From contig JAXRKP010000047.1 of NCBI GenBank assembly GCA_037039925.1, forward strand, positions 354,501 through 418,500: 64,000 nucleotides of DNA, in the 5' to 3' direction. The stretch is from Doris montereyensis (lineage: Eukaryota > Mollusca > Gastropoda > Nudibranchia > Dorididae). This document shows, piece after piece, positions 39,101 to 50,447 of the stretch. Positions within the stretch are counted from its first letter, which is position 1. The number at the start of each line of letters is the position of its first letter. A program made the translations under genes and the position numbers. A model generated the notes under the pieces. It searched no databases. It was not told the origin of the DNA and saw only the letters and a program-made list of their open reading frames with translations.

Positions 39101-40901
39101 TCTAAAATAGCCCTCAGGGAACAAGGAAGAGAGGTCGCCCGCTAGAATCTTGGAGGAGAAGCATAAAAAAGAGATGAAGACCCAGGGATGGACATGGCAC
39201 ATGACAAAATTGGCATCTGATCGTGTTCAATGGCGATCCACTGTGTCGGCCTTATGTGCTGCTCAAGTACCACGAGGATAACATAACATAACAAGGCCAG
39301 TCAAGAAGTTATACAAATATGAACACCTAGAATGTTATGTACTACAGCTCTATCATTTCTAATTCTAGATCTTGTTTTTGTTATAATCATCATGTTCCTT
39401 CTCCTTCTCTTATTACTAATAATAATCACCACCACAAATGTTAGCATTATTATTTACAGTATTAGTACTATTAGAATGATTATTAATAAGAGTAGAAATG
39501 GTAACATCAGTAGTATACTGCTTTTGTAATAACATTATGAATGACATGAGGTATGCACGGCCCTCATATTTTACTATATAATTAAGTAAGGGTTTCAAGT
39601 TCAACACAAAAGAGTTACCACCGATCTGTTTCTGAAACAAGGGCAGTTAATTTTTGAATTAAATGCCCCCATTATACCCACATAAGGATTTACATCAGTA
39701 GCTTTCCGTAACTGCATGGCATGTATTCTTTAATTTGCATACTACACAAAACATTGTGCATCGCGACGCTGCACTGTCCGCATATAGCGTAAGATTTACT
39801 GTTAACAGCCTATAATGCTGGACAACGACCACTGTTTGCTTGGCCCAGGTGGATGAAATTGGTACCTTGCAGTCTGGCAGGTAGAAAGATTTCACTATCA
39901 GCACATATTTATTACTTTAAATTACAGCTGAGAGGTGTGGCTTCATCATATACACACATTTTTTGGTTCAATTGAATAAATTGAAATGCCTTCATATATT
40001 TGAAATCTATGAAAAAAGACTTGAGACAACTTTAATTTGAGTGATTTCGGGTGATTCCTAGTGTTTTTAAGAAAATAAGGTAGACCTAGCTGTCCATTAA
40101 AAATCATGTTGCTAACCGGTTGGGGTTACTTAGGCATGTTGTTAAGGGACCAATTTATAAAGAAAAAATTATGTTCATCCGTCACTCCCTGCCTTAGGGA
40201 TTGCTAAATCTTTGTCTCTTCCATTTGTCTTATATAGCCTTCATAAATAATTGGAATGCCCGACTATAGAAATCCTTGTAGGACTACTTAGTACTGTAAA
40301 CTTTAATGAGATCTAGATAAATATCTTTTTACGAAGTAAGTAGAATCTAGTTCCAGGCTACATGTACTGCAAAATCAGGACACCTAAAGTGGTTTCATGT
40401 TCCACAGAGAGGTCAAAAGACTTCAGCGCCTGTGCGACATTGAAAGAGGGGGAGCCGATTGTTAGTGCTCTAGTCTAGTAGGGGTCACAATAGTATAAAG
40501 TCTCTAGATATAGAAATAAATTTGACCAAATGTTGCATGTAGATATAAGATCTATCTGAACGTACTCGTCATTAATGACTAGATCTAGATCTAATAGAAT
40601 TAAGAATCTATTCACTTCCAAGAATTAAACACCACTTTAGTTAGATCTACATTCAATATAGATCTAGATCTAGGCCTAATATATATTCATTTATGGGTCA
40701 AACGGGACTTCACTTCTTTTAAAGTGCCGAAATCTAAGTCTAGACATGTATTAGTAATAAATGCGTTGAAATATATGACTCACCATAGACCGACTGCATT
40801 CTATTTTGTTGATCAACACCTTTGTCGACTTCTTTGACTCCTACGTGTGTTTTCAACTGAAGAGATGAATGATCTCCGAATGGATTGTTACGTTTCGGCA
40901 T
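30112..40901 (-). CDS. SIVA1-like: Siva apoptosis-regulatory protein, complete, 4 exons
   Basis: Zinc-binding Siva family protein; vertebrate Siva binds TNF-receptor-family tails and other partners in stress and apoptosis signalling. Exons 40901-40784, 34427-33954, 31799-31661 and 30163-30112 join in phase to 260 codons plus stop. Recognised by the N-terminus MPKRNNPFGD with LQLK, the EKTKKLLFDG motif at the start of exon 2, and a Cys-rich C-terminus with six CxxC pairs (CHSC, CQFC, CGKC, CCSC, CPLC, CFTC; about residues 199-257). Human SIVA1 is 175 residues; the extra length is a low-complexity, Asn- and Ser-rich middle encoded by exon 2. All introns are GT-AG. Confidence 0.93.
30420..30520 (-). 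mobile_element. SINE-B head fragment
   Basis: On the minus strand: GATCTCAGTGGTCCAGGGGC (A-box TGGTCCAGGGG) and GGTCATGGGTTCATGCCCGA (B-box). Only the tRNA-like head is clear. Lies in Siva intron 3. Confidence 0.72.
30570..30976. mobile_element. pogo-like MITE, degenerate
   Basis: Left end CACTGGGCACCACTTATAAC and right end (reverse complement) AGGGGAAACCAGTTATAACA share CAnTTATAACAGGA, flanked by TA. No ORF. Internal copies of the TATAACAGG word also occur. Siva intron 3. Confidence 0.5.
31196..31435 (+). pseudogene. coding-like fragment antisense in Siva intron 3
   Basis: Open plus-strand frame with protein-like composition: APYKSEKLAVSKNDDIARFE, EPDRCEKQPEKFEFLNENN, PFDITPWVTANKIKKTHC, ending CACAG|GTATAG, which could be a donor. 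No family recognised and no clear acceptor. Could be a captured exon, transposon remnant or chance. Confidence 0.3.
31661..31799 (-). CDS. Siva exon 3 (zinc-binding)
   Basis: 139 bases; acceptor TTTTCAG, donor GTAAGT. Encodes ACHSCRQPV, CQFCENYVCGKC, RQCCSC and CPLCSIL, the cysteine-rich region. Confidence 0.95.
31858..33953. other. Siva intron 2, no recognised feature
   Basis: AT-rich. A stretch at about 33613-33710 (TACAGCGAGATTCGATTTAT) resembles a pogo-type end, but no partner end was found. Confidence 0.4.
33954..34427 (-). CDS. Siva exon 2
   Basis: 474 bases; acceptor TTTTTCAG, donor G|GTGAGA. Opens with EKTKKLLFDGVRKEMENI followed by six Asn, then an acidic and Ser-rich stretch (about residues 41-197) without a known domain. 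Confidence 0.92.
34428..37740. other. Siva intron 1, proximal part
   Basis: Contains a truncated SINE-A tail (35579-35712) and one copy of the 27 kb repeat (about 36280-36365). No exon recognised. Confidence 0.45.
35579..35712 (-). mobile_element. SINE-A tail fragment
   Basis: Plus-strand GTTCCTTCAAGGCCCATAGA through GCCAGGACGCTAGTCTGACG matches the 3' half of SINE-A; the tRNA-like head is missing. Confidence 0.78.
37748..38600 (-). pseudogene. CXC/CDTTS-family protein, degraded copy
   Basis: Minus-strand frames give, in order: HALLGCDTTSRLFGIGKAAA (about 38305-38215), SGEKALLFIYGAGSLESLG and PQALPPTTTAAW (38193-37990), WGFQIQNGRLVPIMTDLPLP, then a cysteine cluster CACKSECSTVRCTCRKH and CTSACSCCHGRICSN (37930-37790). 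This order is that of a widespread repetitive invertebrate protein family with a CDTTS motif and a tesmin-like CXC tail. Frame changes separate the parts. A LINE fragment abuts it on the right. Family function unknown. Confidence 0.65.
38600..39290 (+). mobile_element. second RTE-like LINE, 3' fragment
   Basis: Reads GSKITQNGNSEDEIKEMLIK, KARKIFGIQRK, LYRAESWKTTNNILRKLDTF, QNKCLRKILKIFWPN, WTSHILRMNADAISKIALRE and WHMTKLASDRVQW-like segments in shifting frames, then a short ATAAC tandem tail. Distinct from LINE-A. Confidence 0.8.
39291..40783. other. Siva intron 1, distal part
   Basis: No exon recognised. Contains a TAGATC-rich patch at about 40500-40680 just downstream of exon 1. Confidence 0.4.
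40784..40901 (-). CDS. Siva exon 1 (start codon)
   Basis: 39 codons plus one base; donor G|GTGAGT. Begins MPKRNNPFGDHSSLQLK, matching the Siva N-terminus. Not a long ORF on its own. Confidence 0.92.
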
Positions 40902-41995
40902 GGTTAGAAGAAAGGATGTTCCAGTATCTAGATCTATAGAAGACGGTCCACTTTTATATCGATATTAAAGTAGATCTATGTCACCCAGGTCGTTGGAGCC
41001 GGACATTGCAAACACTGTCTTGGTGAAGTCGAATTTGTTTACACCACAATACACAGCACTCAAATATGCCTATCCACAGTAATCAACACATTACTACACC
41101 ACTAGTCACGTCACTACAACAATCTCAGCGCGGGAGAAAAACAGCCGTGAGCAGGATATCGATCGATCTATTTCAACAACTAAAATTCATGATTTGAGAT
41201 GACGAGTAGCAAGGCCGTCTCTATATCAAGACGGCCTAAGGGAGTAGGCCTAAATTCAAAGTAACTTCTACCCTAAACTCTGGTCTAGGTGAGATGACGG
41301 AAAAGGAGAAAGAGAATACAGAAGGACCGATAATAGGAATTGGATGCATAAAGAAGAAAGACAAAATTTAAAAATGCATGACTGTGGGTAAAGAGACTCC
41401 TATTATATTTTGCACTGAAAGGATTATCGAATTGTGCTTTAAATCAAAGATATATTGCTGAAGAATAGCAACGTTGAGTAAAAAAAATGTATATATCAAT
41501 TTATACAAAGTGAAATAGTAAGGTTGTTACTCATTTAGTCCCCAATACATTTGTAGGAGTGAAAGGACACATTTCCCAACAAATATAATAATACAAAGTA
41601 TGCTAAAGCCGTACAGCAACAATAATATGTTACAAACATTCACATCATCTTTTTTTCTTGCTTTGGCTTTTAAGCAAAATAATTTCAGCTACATGAGATT
41701 AATCAAACATTGTTTGTATAGCCAATAGTACCAGTGCCATGAACTATTTTGTGTAATCGAATTACATCTTCCCTTCTTCTTCGGTGTTTCAAAGATAAAA
41801 GTTTCCTTGTTAAGAAACATGCAAAAGTTCCCGGTAAAGACTTGGAATAATTTTTAATTTGAAATAAAAATTCTAAATGTAAGTCCATGAATAATTTTAA
41901 ATTGACATTGAGAACGAGCTCCATACTTCTAAGTACACTTTTTTTGTGAATAATTTAAACCTTACAAGAACACAACGTAAAACAAAATTTAATAG
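40902..41995. other. Siva 5' flank
   Basis: Promoter side of Siva. No TATA-type element or neighbour exon could be assigned; a TAGATC word cluster lies at 40925-40980. Confidence 0.35.
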
Positions 41996-43040
41996 AAGCC
42001 ATTAAAAGTTTTTACAATAAACCAACATGTGCAGTGAGAGTAGCTGGAAATGTATCTGAGGAATTTGATATAGATATAGGAGTAAGACAGGGTTGTATCC
42101 TAAGTACTCTTTTGTTTATCACATTTATGGATTCAGTCGCAAAGGCATCCTCAAACATGAAGAAAATGAATGTAGGTATGTGGAAGCTCAAACCAGTAAA
42201 TATATCAACGCTTTCATTTGCCGATGATTTAGTTCTGTTTGGAAAATCAGAAAGTGACCTCCAGTCAAATATCAACATAATGAATAATGAATTAAATAAA
42301 AGAGGAATGAGAGTAAATGCAAAGAAAAACAAAAGCAATGCTAGTTACTAGGGAAGCCAAAACACAAAATCTTAAATTAGGCAGGGAGAATTTAGAACAA
42401 GTTTAAAGCTACACTTACTTAGGAGTAATGATTAACTCAGAGGGAAAATTAAGAGAAGAAATCAGCCAGAGAATCCAAAAGGCAAGTGCAATATATAACC
42501 ATCTAGGAAAGACATTTGTAGGTAAACAAGAATTGTCAACAAAAACCAAAATGGCAGTATACAACACAGTTTATTGTCCTACTCTCCTCTATGGCAATGA
42601 AACCTGGACCTTAGACAGCAGGGAATACAGTAGAGTGCAGGATGCCGAAATGAAATATCTAAGAAGAGTAGTACGGAAAACTAAAAGAGACAAAATCAGA
42701 AACACGACAATAAGAGATCAAACCAAAGCAGATAGCATAAAAACTAAAATAGAAATGAATCAACTGAGATGGTTTGGGCCTGTTAACAGAATGAATGACA
42801 ACAGAATAGCAAAATCAGTATACAGTGCTAAAACTCAAGGTAAAAGACCAAAAGGCAGACCTCGGAGAAAGTGGGAAGAAGATATAAAAGAGGCATTAAC
42901 GCAAAGAAATCTAACTTTTGTGGAAGGAAACAGAAACTGTCAGGACAGGGCAGCCTGGAGAAAGATCATCTTGGGCATCTGAACCCATACACCGGAAGGT
43001 AGAATGGGAACTGATAAAGAAAAGAAAGAAAGAAATATTT
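41995..43040 (+). mobile_element. LINE-A copy 5, RT and C-terminal part
   Basis: 5'-truncated copy. Reads IDIGVRQGCILSTLLFITFM, LSFADDLVLFGKSESDLQ, GMRVNAKK, then after a frameshift MINSEGKLREEISQRIQKAS, LLYGNETWTLDSREYSRVQ, NQLRWFGPVNRMND, GKRPKGRPRRKWEEDIKEAL and a short tail ending in (GAAA)n. Least damaged C-terminal region of the family here. Confidence 0.88.
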
Positions 43041-46000
43041 CATAATGTATCCTCAATATTCTTTGATTACTCAACGTATATTTTAGGGCATCTAACAGGT
43101 CATTAGACCTTAGAAGCTGGAGCCCTTATTATTTATTTATTCTTATGTGAATCTATTAATTGTGCTATATAGATATGATAAAATCTGACGTATCTAGAAC
43201 AATTATTTCAAATGTGTGATTGTGAGTTTGTATCGGTAATTCACAACAAAACAGGCATAGATCCCGGTGTGAATAAAATCTCATGAATTATTTGTATGAT
43301 GCAGACCTCTAGATGCAGACCATAATGCCTGGTTTGGTTTTTGACGATGTTCATTGCTCTATCTATACAACTACTACAAAACAACATTTCATGAAAATAG
43401 AACCTCGCACCGGAAACAAAGATAGGGGACGGATATTTATTTTTAGCACTTGTTTGTTTTGTTTTCAATTTGAGATTGGTCTCGGGGACTAAGGCCGATC
43501 ACAATTGCAAAGCAGACCACGTACATTAATTGTCTCCTTACCTCTTTCATCCATAGCGACGGCAATAGGAGATCACTATTATATTGACTCAATCATTCAG
43601 TGATTTTAAGTCAACAGTGAAGAGGTAGACGCTCGATTTAATCCTTTTTTTCCTTTTGGGCTTCGTGGTTTTCATGTTTTAATGTTTATCGATAATACAT
43701 ACTAGATCTAGATTTTATAAATATATCTAGATCCAGATTAGATTCTATGGGGATGGAATATAATTTATGATATACTAACCATTATGAGGAAGGATTTCCG
43801 TAGTCGGTCATATTCAAAAGACTTAACAAAGAAAAAGAATTGGGAGCAAAAGGATCCAGTTGCTGAAATGCGTTACATGACTAGTAAAAGAATTGGGAGC
43901 AAAAGGATCCAGTTGCTGCAGCGTTACATGACTAGTATCGTTCATTTTCGCTTTTGACGCGGTGTGGGCGTGGGACTAAGAACGCGTACATCTCATTTGA
44001 ACATGTCACTACACAAGCAGTTCAAATGTCTCTGAAAATGGACAGTATGATGGACTCCTTGAAAAGAATTGATGTCCCGGTGACACAAGGAATGGTTGGC
44101 CAAATGACCAGATATGAATACTGTACCATCGCCAATTTTTTTTAATGGATATCTTGAAAGTGAAAATAAGAGGAGTTCATAGAGCTCTCCCCTCTGATTA
44201 CACTGTTTGTGACGATCTTCTTTTCTTGTCACTGTTTTCAATTTATGTAAGATAAAATTTAGGATTTTTGCATTTCGCTAATTCTCTTCCTAGCAATACT
44301 GCTGTTTGAGGTGTGATGCCCAAGACTTATGCTTGCTCATCCGGGGGGGGGGGGGTGCGGCGGCAGGATGGTGGGGGTTTCAGGGTAAGGGATGGTGAGA
44401 GATAAGTTAGATTTTCTGTAGACCTATGGTTTAGCGGAGCTAACATCATGGGGATCAAGTTTGTTTTTGTACTTGGACTACATTTAGTTGGATCTAGTCC
44501 GCTTTAAAGAGAGAGATCTGTCACAATCGTATCACGTTTTTTGAGTCCGATTATGGTTACAACGGTACACATTTCACCACCATTATTTCTGTCACAGGGG
44601 AAGGCAGCCATGCAAGAGACACAACGTGTGTAACAAAACATGGCAGGTTTCACCAAATGGTCCATCCCTATTTCCTTCTTTTTGTCAAAATTTACATGTT
44701 ATGTTATATCCATGCATAAGCTTGGGCGTTCTTAAGGGAGACCGTCAAAGAAAACATATTTCACAAAGCCGAATAGATAATTTAACAACAAAGTTTCATG
44801 ATTTTTCAACCACACAAGATGAACAACGAAGGAATAGCTTGATGTGATATTACCATTAGTATTTTGACCCCAGATCGAAAATAAATTTTTTGTCCGACCG
44901 AAAATAAATTTTTGTGGAGGTCACGTAGACCGTTATGGTCTCATGATATTTTAACTCTCATTAAAACTAACACATGATTTTTTTGTGTGTCTTTTACCAG
45001 GATAAATGACCGTAGGAATATGTTTTCATAAATGGCGCTTCTACATATTTTTCAACTGTTTCTTTCAGCTCTTACTGTGGGTTCATTTGCAGACCATAAT
45101 TGTTGCATAATAATGAAAATCTGAACTCTGTCTCATGTGATCACTGCAAAAGATAAATATTTTTTAGACTTGGTCAAATTTTCTTTGAACAATTCTCTTT
45201 CAAATAAATTGAAGAAAACAGAATAAAGGTCGTTGATTTTACTTACCTTTAGGTGAAAAAGTACAAATAAAAAAGAGGGAAATGCCAACAGTCTCAATTC
45301 CTCAAGTTTGCACCAAAACTTTTTCACAAAATACACCAATCGAAAGCAAATTTTACAATACGATGTTTTGTATCTGCAATGTCAAAGCTATACATGGACC
45401 AAATGTTAAGAAGATTCATCAATTGGGCATTGAGAAAGATTCATTGAAGAGTTCTGAAAGTTATCATTGGGTCCCATTTTTGTGAAACCTATCACATACA
45501 AACTCAACAAGGTTGTTTTGTCTTTTTAATTCAATACTTTCTAACGTAATACCGTATTAAAGTATTCCAAGTTTACTTTTTTTCTAAAGAAATGATGATT
45601 CATTCACTACACATCATCTATGCAGTTTTATGCAAAATAGCTTACCTTACTGAGTAGAACGCTTTCCCAAGAGCTGTCATATTATACGGCTCAAAGTTAT
45701 TCATCCCCATTTGCTTAGCACATATTTAGACTTTAAAATAGTCCCATATTTATAAGGCTATCATGTCTCATTGTGTGTCTCAATTTCCATGTTTCATTCT
45801 CGATGTGTCATCTCTTGTTGTCTTATGTCTACTCTTAGTTTCACCTTGTATGAGAGAGAAAGAGGGAGAAATCAAACTTCACTTACTTTCTTTCTTTCTT
45901 TATCCCTCACTAAAACCAAGCCCCAACTTTTGATCTCACCCCTTGATAAACCCTCTTTATTTTGTCCCTTGGTTGGAACCCGACTACCACTCCCTACGAG
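43041..46000. other. no recognised gene
   Basis: Includes a duplicated 50-base segment (43836-43940) and a G run at 44344-44356. Small ORFs at 43954-44145 and 45282-45485 have no recognisable domain. Confidence 0.4.
43836..43940 (+). repeat. local tandem duplication, about 53 bases
   Basis: AAGAATTGGGAGCAAAAGGA followed by TCCAGTTGCTG and GCGTTACATGACTAGTA occurs twice back to back with minor changes. Confidence 0.9.
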
Positions 46001-46009
46001 AGTGTTTCC

Positions 46010-46115
46010 TTTTATAGTGTTGCTACTTTTCTTCTACTGTGCTATCATTCACATCAATCTGCCTTTCAGTAATAAAATCTTATATATCCTGGTCCTAGAT
46101 TGGTTTTCCTTCCTT
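46010..46115 (-). mobile_element. LINE-A copy 6, short fragment
   Basis: Plus-strand CTTTTCTTCTACTGTGCTAT and ATCAATCTGCCTTTCAGTAA match the connector region of copy 2 at about 4764-4840. Confidence 0.7.
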
Positions 46116-46119
46116 CATT

Positions 46120-46440
46120 ATGTTTATGGCCCATAGAGTTTAAGCTTATTCTGGTTTCTATAGTGTGGAGCGGAAAATGTGATAATAATCATTTCCAGGA
46201 CATGATGCTAGTCTCGCGCCTGGCAAAGCTAGACCCCACCTTGTGTTCCTTGGGAAAGACTTTATGAATTTTCCCCACTGACCCAGGTCCAAATGAGTAC
46301 ATGCACTAACTTGGTAGTAAAAACCTGCATCAGACTAACGTCATATCCAGGAGGTAATTTTTGTCACTTGTTCTGCTTTGCGCTACAAACACCAGGATAA
46401 ACTCCGGCTCTATGTGCCGTCTTGAAGAAACTTTACTTTT
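46120..46440. mobile_element. inverted pair of SINE-A fragments
   Basis: 46120-46217 is a minus-oriented SINE-A tail; 46218-46440 is a plus-oriented headless SINE-A (GGCAAAGCTAG, CCTTGTGTTCCTTGGGAAAG, then CTCCGGCTCTATG). The two meet head to head. Confidence 0.7.
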
Positions 46441-46483
46441 TGTTTTCTACTCTATAAATATAAGATACTCTTGTTTATTGAGT

Positions 46484-48630
46484 GATAATAATAATAATAA
46501 TATGGAGACTTTTATAGCGCCCATACATCGAGATGCTCTATGCGCTGTGCAATATTAAAGAAGTACAAGAAAGAGTCAATAAAAATTGACAACATCAGAA
46601 ATAAGTCTCTCGAAAATAATATGTTTTCAACTGTTTTTTGAAGGAATGGGTGTTAGGGCCGTTCTTGATGATCATTGGCAGAGAGTTCCAGACCATGGGA
46701 CCATTGAATGAGAAGGCTTTCATGTCTAATTTTGTATTTGGAATGGGTGAGGTAAGGAGGGATTTATTCCCTGACCTCAGTGGGCGGAGTGGCTGGTATA
46801 CCAGTAACAGTTCAGACAGATATTCTGGAGCTGTTCCATGTAGTGAGTTGTAAACCATGCAAGCAATCTTAAATTTGATGCATTTGTGAACTGGAAGCCA
46901 GTGAAGGTCTTTTAAAACTGGCGTGATGTGATCTTTGGTTTTTGTCCTGGTGACAACACGGGCGCATTGATTTTGAATTTGTTGGAGGTCCTTTATCTGG
47001 CCAGATTGGATGTTATATAGTAGGCCATTGTAGTAGTCGAGATGAATGATGACAAATGCAAGAATGAACACTTTGGTTGTTTCTTCATCCAAATACTGAC
47101 GAGTTTTATGTATCCATCTCAGGTTAATGTATCATTTTTGTTTGGTCTTTTTTATGTGATTTTCTATGGATAGAGCCTGATCACAAAGGAAGCCTAGATT
47201 TCTGACAGATCCATTGGCTTCAATGGTATCATTGCCAACGATGATGTTACTCACGTTGATTTTCTGAAGATTATACTTTGAGCCAAAAGTTATCAATTCC
47301 GTTTTACTGTCATTTAGTTTCAATTTATTGTGGCCCATCCATTCTCGGATGTTTTCAATGCAGATTCCATTTGTAATTTGACCAATATTGCATGAGAATA
47401 AGAGAATAGAATGTAAACTTGTGTGTCGTCAGCATATAGATGAAACTGAAGTCCTTGGTCAATTATAACATCACACAGCGGTGTAGTGTACATGCTGAAG
47501 AGCATTGATCCTAGGATTGAACCCTGTGGTACACCATATGTTAGGATCAGTTCCGTCGATGATTTGTTATTGATGATAACAATTTGGGTTCTGTTGAATA
47601 TGTAACTCTTTAGCCACTCAAGTGCAATACTCGATATGTTGAAACGCTTCTCGAAAAGAGATATGAGTAATGCTTGATCGATTGTATCAAATGCGGCACT
47701 TAGATCGAGTAGTACCATCATGACCCTTTTCTTGTTGTCAACTTCTGTGGCAATGTCGTTGAGGACACGAATCAGTGCTGTTTCTGTTGAATGAGCCTTT
47801 TTATAGACAGACTGAAATTTGGCGCTTTCCCCACTCAGATGGATATGGGTGTTGAATCGGTTTATAGACTGTCTTTTCGGTAATCTTTGATAGAAAATTC
47901 AATTTTGACATTGGGCGATAGTTCGTTAATTCCTCTTTGTCAAGTGATGGTTTTTCTTTAATGAACAACTGAAGCTTTCTTCAGACAGCCGGGAAGGTTG
48001 TTTTCAAGGCTTTCATTAACGATTGATGAAATAGCAGGAGCGAGTTCATGAGTACAAGATTTCAATAGCGATGTTGGGATAGGATCTAATGACCATGTCT
48101 TATTTGGCATACTCTTAAGGAGACTGGCGATCTCAGTGGAATTTGTGGCTTCACCAAGTTCAAGGTTCGTTTTGAGTGATTACACATCAAGTTGGCACCT
48201 AATGTTTTGAACTTCCTCTGTGAAGTAGTTATTGAATTTTTCACAGAGTTCGGATTCTGAATTACTGGTAGGCAGACTGTCTTTTGATGAAGTACATTTT
48301 CTTAGTCCGTTGATTGTTTTGAATAATTCTTTGGGATCGCCTCTCTTGTCAAGAATTGTTTCCTTTAAGTATTTTCTTCTGGCATCTGTAATCAGCTGGT
48401 TTGTTTCGTTTTTAGCCAATCTGTACATTTCTTTGTTGATTTCCAGTCTAGTTCGCATCCAAAGCCTTTCCATTCTCCGTCTTTTTCGTTTTTGCCTCTC
48501 GTATGCTGGAATTGTACCATTTACACTGAGTTCTATCTACAATTTTCACCCGTTTTAAAGGTGTTAAGTGATCCAGGACAGTTGTTAATGAATCATAGAG
48601 CGCTTTCACTTTGTTTTCAACCCCGGATGC
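46484..48630 (-). mobile_element. CR1-like LINE, 5'-truncated
   Basis: Minus-strand order: connector ERLWMRTRLEINKEMYRLAK (48473), RT with LLDLSAAFDTID, TYGVPQGSILG and LQFHLYADDTQ (47721-47320), LKLNDSKTE and VRNLGFLCDQ (47338-47132), then DLQQIQNQCARVVTR, LKDLHWLPV, APEYLSELL and FNGPMVWNSLP (47092-46595). The 3' end carries GCGCTATAAAAGTC and an (ATT)n tail at 46484-46503. Frames are broken in several places. Confidence 0.88.
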
Positions 48631-48649
48631 TTCAGTGACCTTAGAGCAG

Positions 48650-48900
48650 ATGTTACTCCAGAGAAGATTAAAGTATGATTTCGTCCTACATTTTCTATCC
48701 CTTATCCTTTTTCTGCATATCTGTAATAGCCAAAATATCTACTTTGAATTTTTCCATTTCTTCAGCTAATTCTAAATCTTTTCCATTATTGCCCTGACAT
48801 TTCATGTTCCAAAAACATGTAGGCCTTGTTCATCTAGACTCGTCTTCGAGAGGTCAATCCGGATATCATACATATTTGGTTCTCTGAATCTTTTAGTTTT
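48650..48900 (-). mobile_element. LINE-A copy 7, endonuclease fragment
   Basis: Matches the endonuclease N-terminal half of copy 2 at about 5500-5720 (plus-strand GAGAAGATTAAAGTATGATT, ATCTACTTTGAATTTTTCCA). Joined directly to the CR1-like element. Confidence 0.75.
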
Positions 48901-49404
48901 GGGTTATATAGTTAAAACCATGTTTGACTGTACATATAATACCATTTTTCTAGAAGAGCAGTACGTGTTGTGTGTACCTAGGCACTGTAGATAAGTCTTA
49001 GTGCCTGTGCCTACCACCAGGCATGTAGGGGAGGCAACACACTGAGGAGAATTCATAGCGATGTTTGTTTTCTGAATAAGTGAATACAAATAGCTGAGTC
49101 GAGTCAGTAGAAGGAAATGAAACAAAGTGTTTGGCACCCTTTAGTTACCGATATGTGTTGGCAATCACTATTTGTTCTTAACTATGCGCCAATTCAGCCG
49201 ATAGTGGCATCATGTCATTTATATCACAAACATGGTCTTATCAGGTATAGAAGAAAAGTACCATGATCTCACAGCGTTTGCCATTTTCCAACTTTTTATA
49301 ACGTTTTTTGATTTTGAGTTAATGTTGTTTTAAGGGCCTGTAGTATTTATCTTTGTATTAAAAAATAACAAAGTTAACAGTTCTATAAATAAAGGCAGTC
49401 CAAC

Positions 49405-49690
49405 CAAAAGGTCGTGGGTTTATGCCCGACAGGTTGAACATTTTTCTCTAATTTTTTTCATAGTAAAAGCCACCCCACTGGTCCACGTGGGTTGGTCAAC
49501 ACCTAGTCCCAAAGGTGACGGATGATAAAAAGGAAGCCATGAGTGCATATCACAACACTCTGCACATTAAAAATCCTTCTGCTGTTTTCATGGCGGTCTG
49601 GGGTCTGGGCAAAACTTTAAAAATCCTACCAAAATCCACAAGATCACCTTTGTTGTGGATGTCTGTAAAATCAAATAACAAAAAGAAACA
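49405..49690 (+). mobile_element. SINE-B copy
   Basis: B-box-like GGTCGTGGGTTTATGCCCGA, then CACCTAGTCCCAAAGGTGAC, TCACAACACTCTGCACATTA, GGTCTGGGCAAAAC and TTGTGGATGTCTGTAAAATC. The first part of the tRNA-like head is missing. Confidence 0.78.
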
Positions 49691-49849
49691 AAAAACACTT
49701 TACAGACAGCTTATGTAATTTATGGATAACATGGTGTTTTAAAAAATGCTGTTTTTAAACTAATATCAACATATAACCTGTTTTTAGTATGCTCTTTTAT
49801 CCCTCGACCTTGCTGTGACGAATTTGTTCATTTAAAAAATGTTGTTGTA

Positions 49850-50393
49850 CAGTGGAACCTCTTTTTCCGGAACCCGGCCAATCGAGAAGAAATCTCAGGG
49901 AAGAGAATTATTATCATTACCATTTCCCCCATATTTATCTATTCCAACACTCACTTATTAACCAGACCCACCAGACATCCATTACGAAGGTGTGAAAGTA
50001 GGCGTCGAGCCAGTCCTTGCTCATCTACCTAACAATACAGTACATTGTTGACATGTGGCGTAATATTTTATTGCCCGCCAATCACAAGGGTGGACATGCG
50101 AAGAGATTTAACAATTCATCATGCCTTCTTGATTACGTGTCTTATTTATCTACCATCCAAGGAAGATTGGCTGTGAGTGTGAGAGACATCTCTGATAATT
50201 GCCATCTTTGTTTTGATTAACTGGTCTACTTGTTCATTTAATTCTGCATTTTACCACTCACAAAAGGGCTTAGGTACCTCAAACTGCTGAGGGAAAACCA
50301 AAATCCTAAGGTCCCCAGGAAATCGGGAAACCTGGCAGATTTGGACGTTTTTTTACAATCCACTGAGAGTTCCCGATTAGAGACGTTCTTCTG
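49850..50393. mobile_element. pogo-like MITE upstream of BTBD exon
   Basis: 544 bases flanked by TA. Ends CAGTGGAACCTCTTTTTCCG and, reverse-complemented, CAGAAGAACGTCTCTAATCG share CAG..GAACnTCT, followed by CGGAAC versus CGGGAAC. No transposase. It stops about 50 bases before the acceptor of the BTBD exon. Confidence 0.6.
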
Positions 50394-50447
50394 TATTAAC
50401 ATTGAAGTAGGTCATTATATAAAAAAAACATTTTTATTTGATCACAG

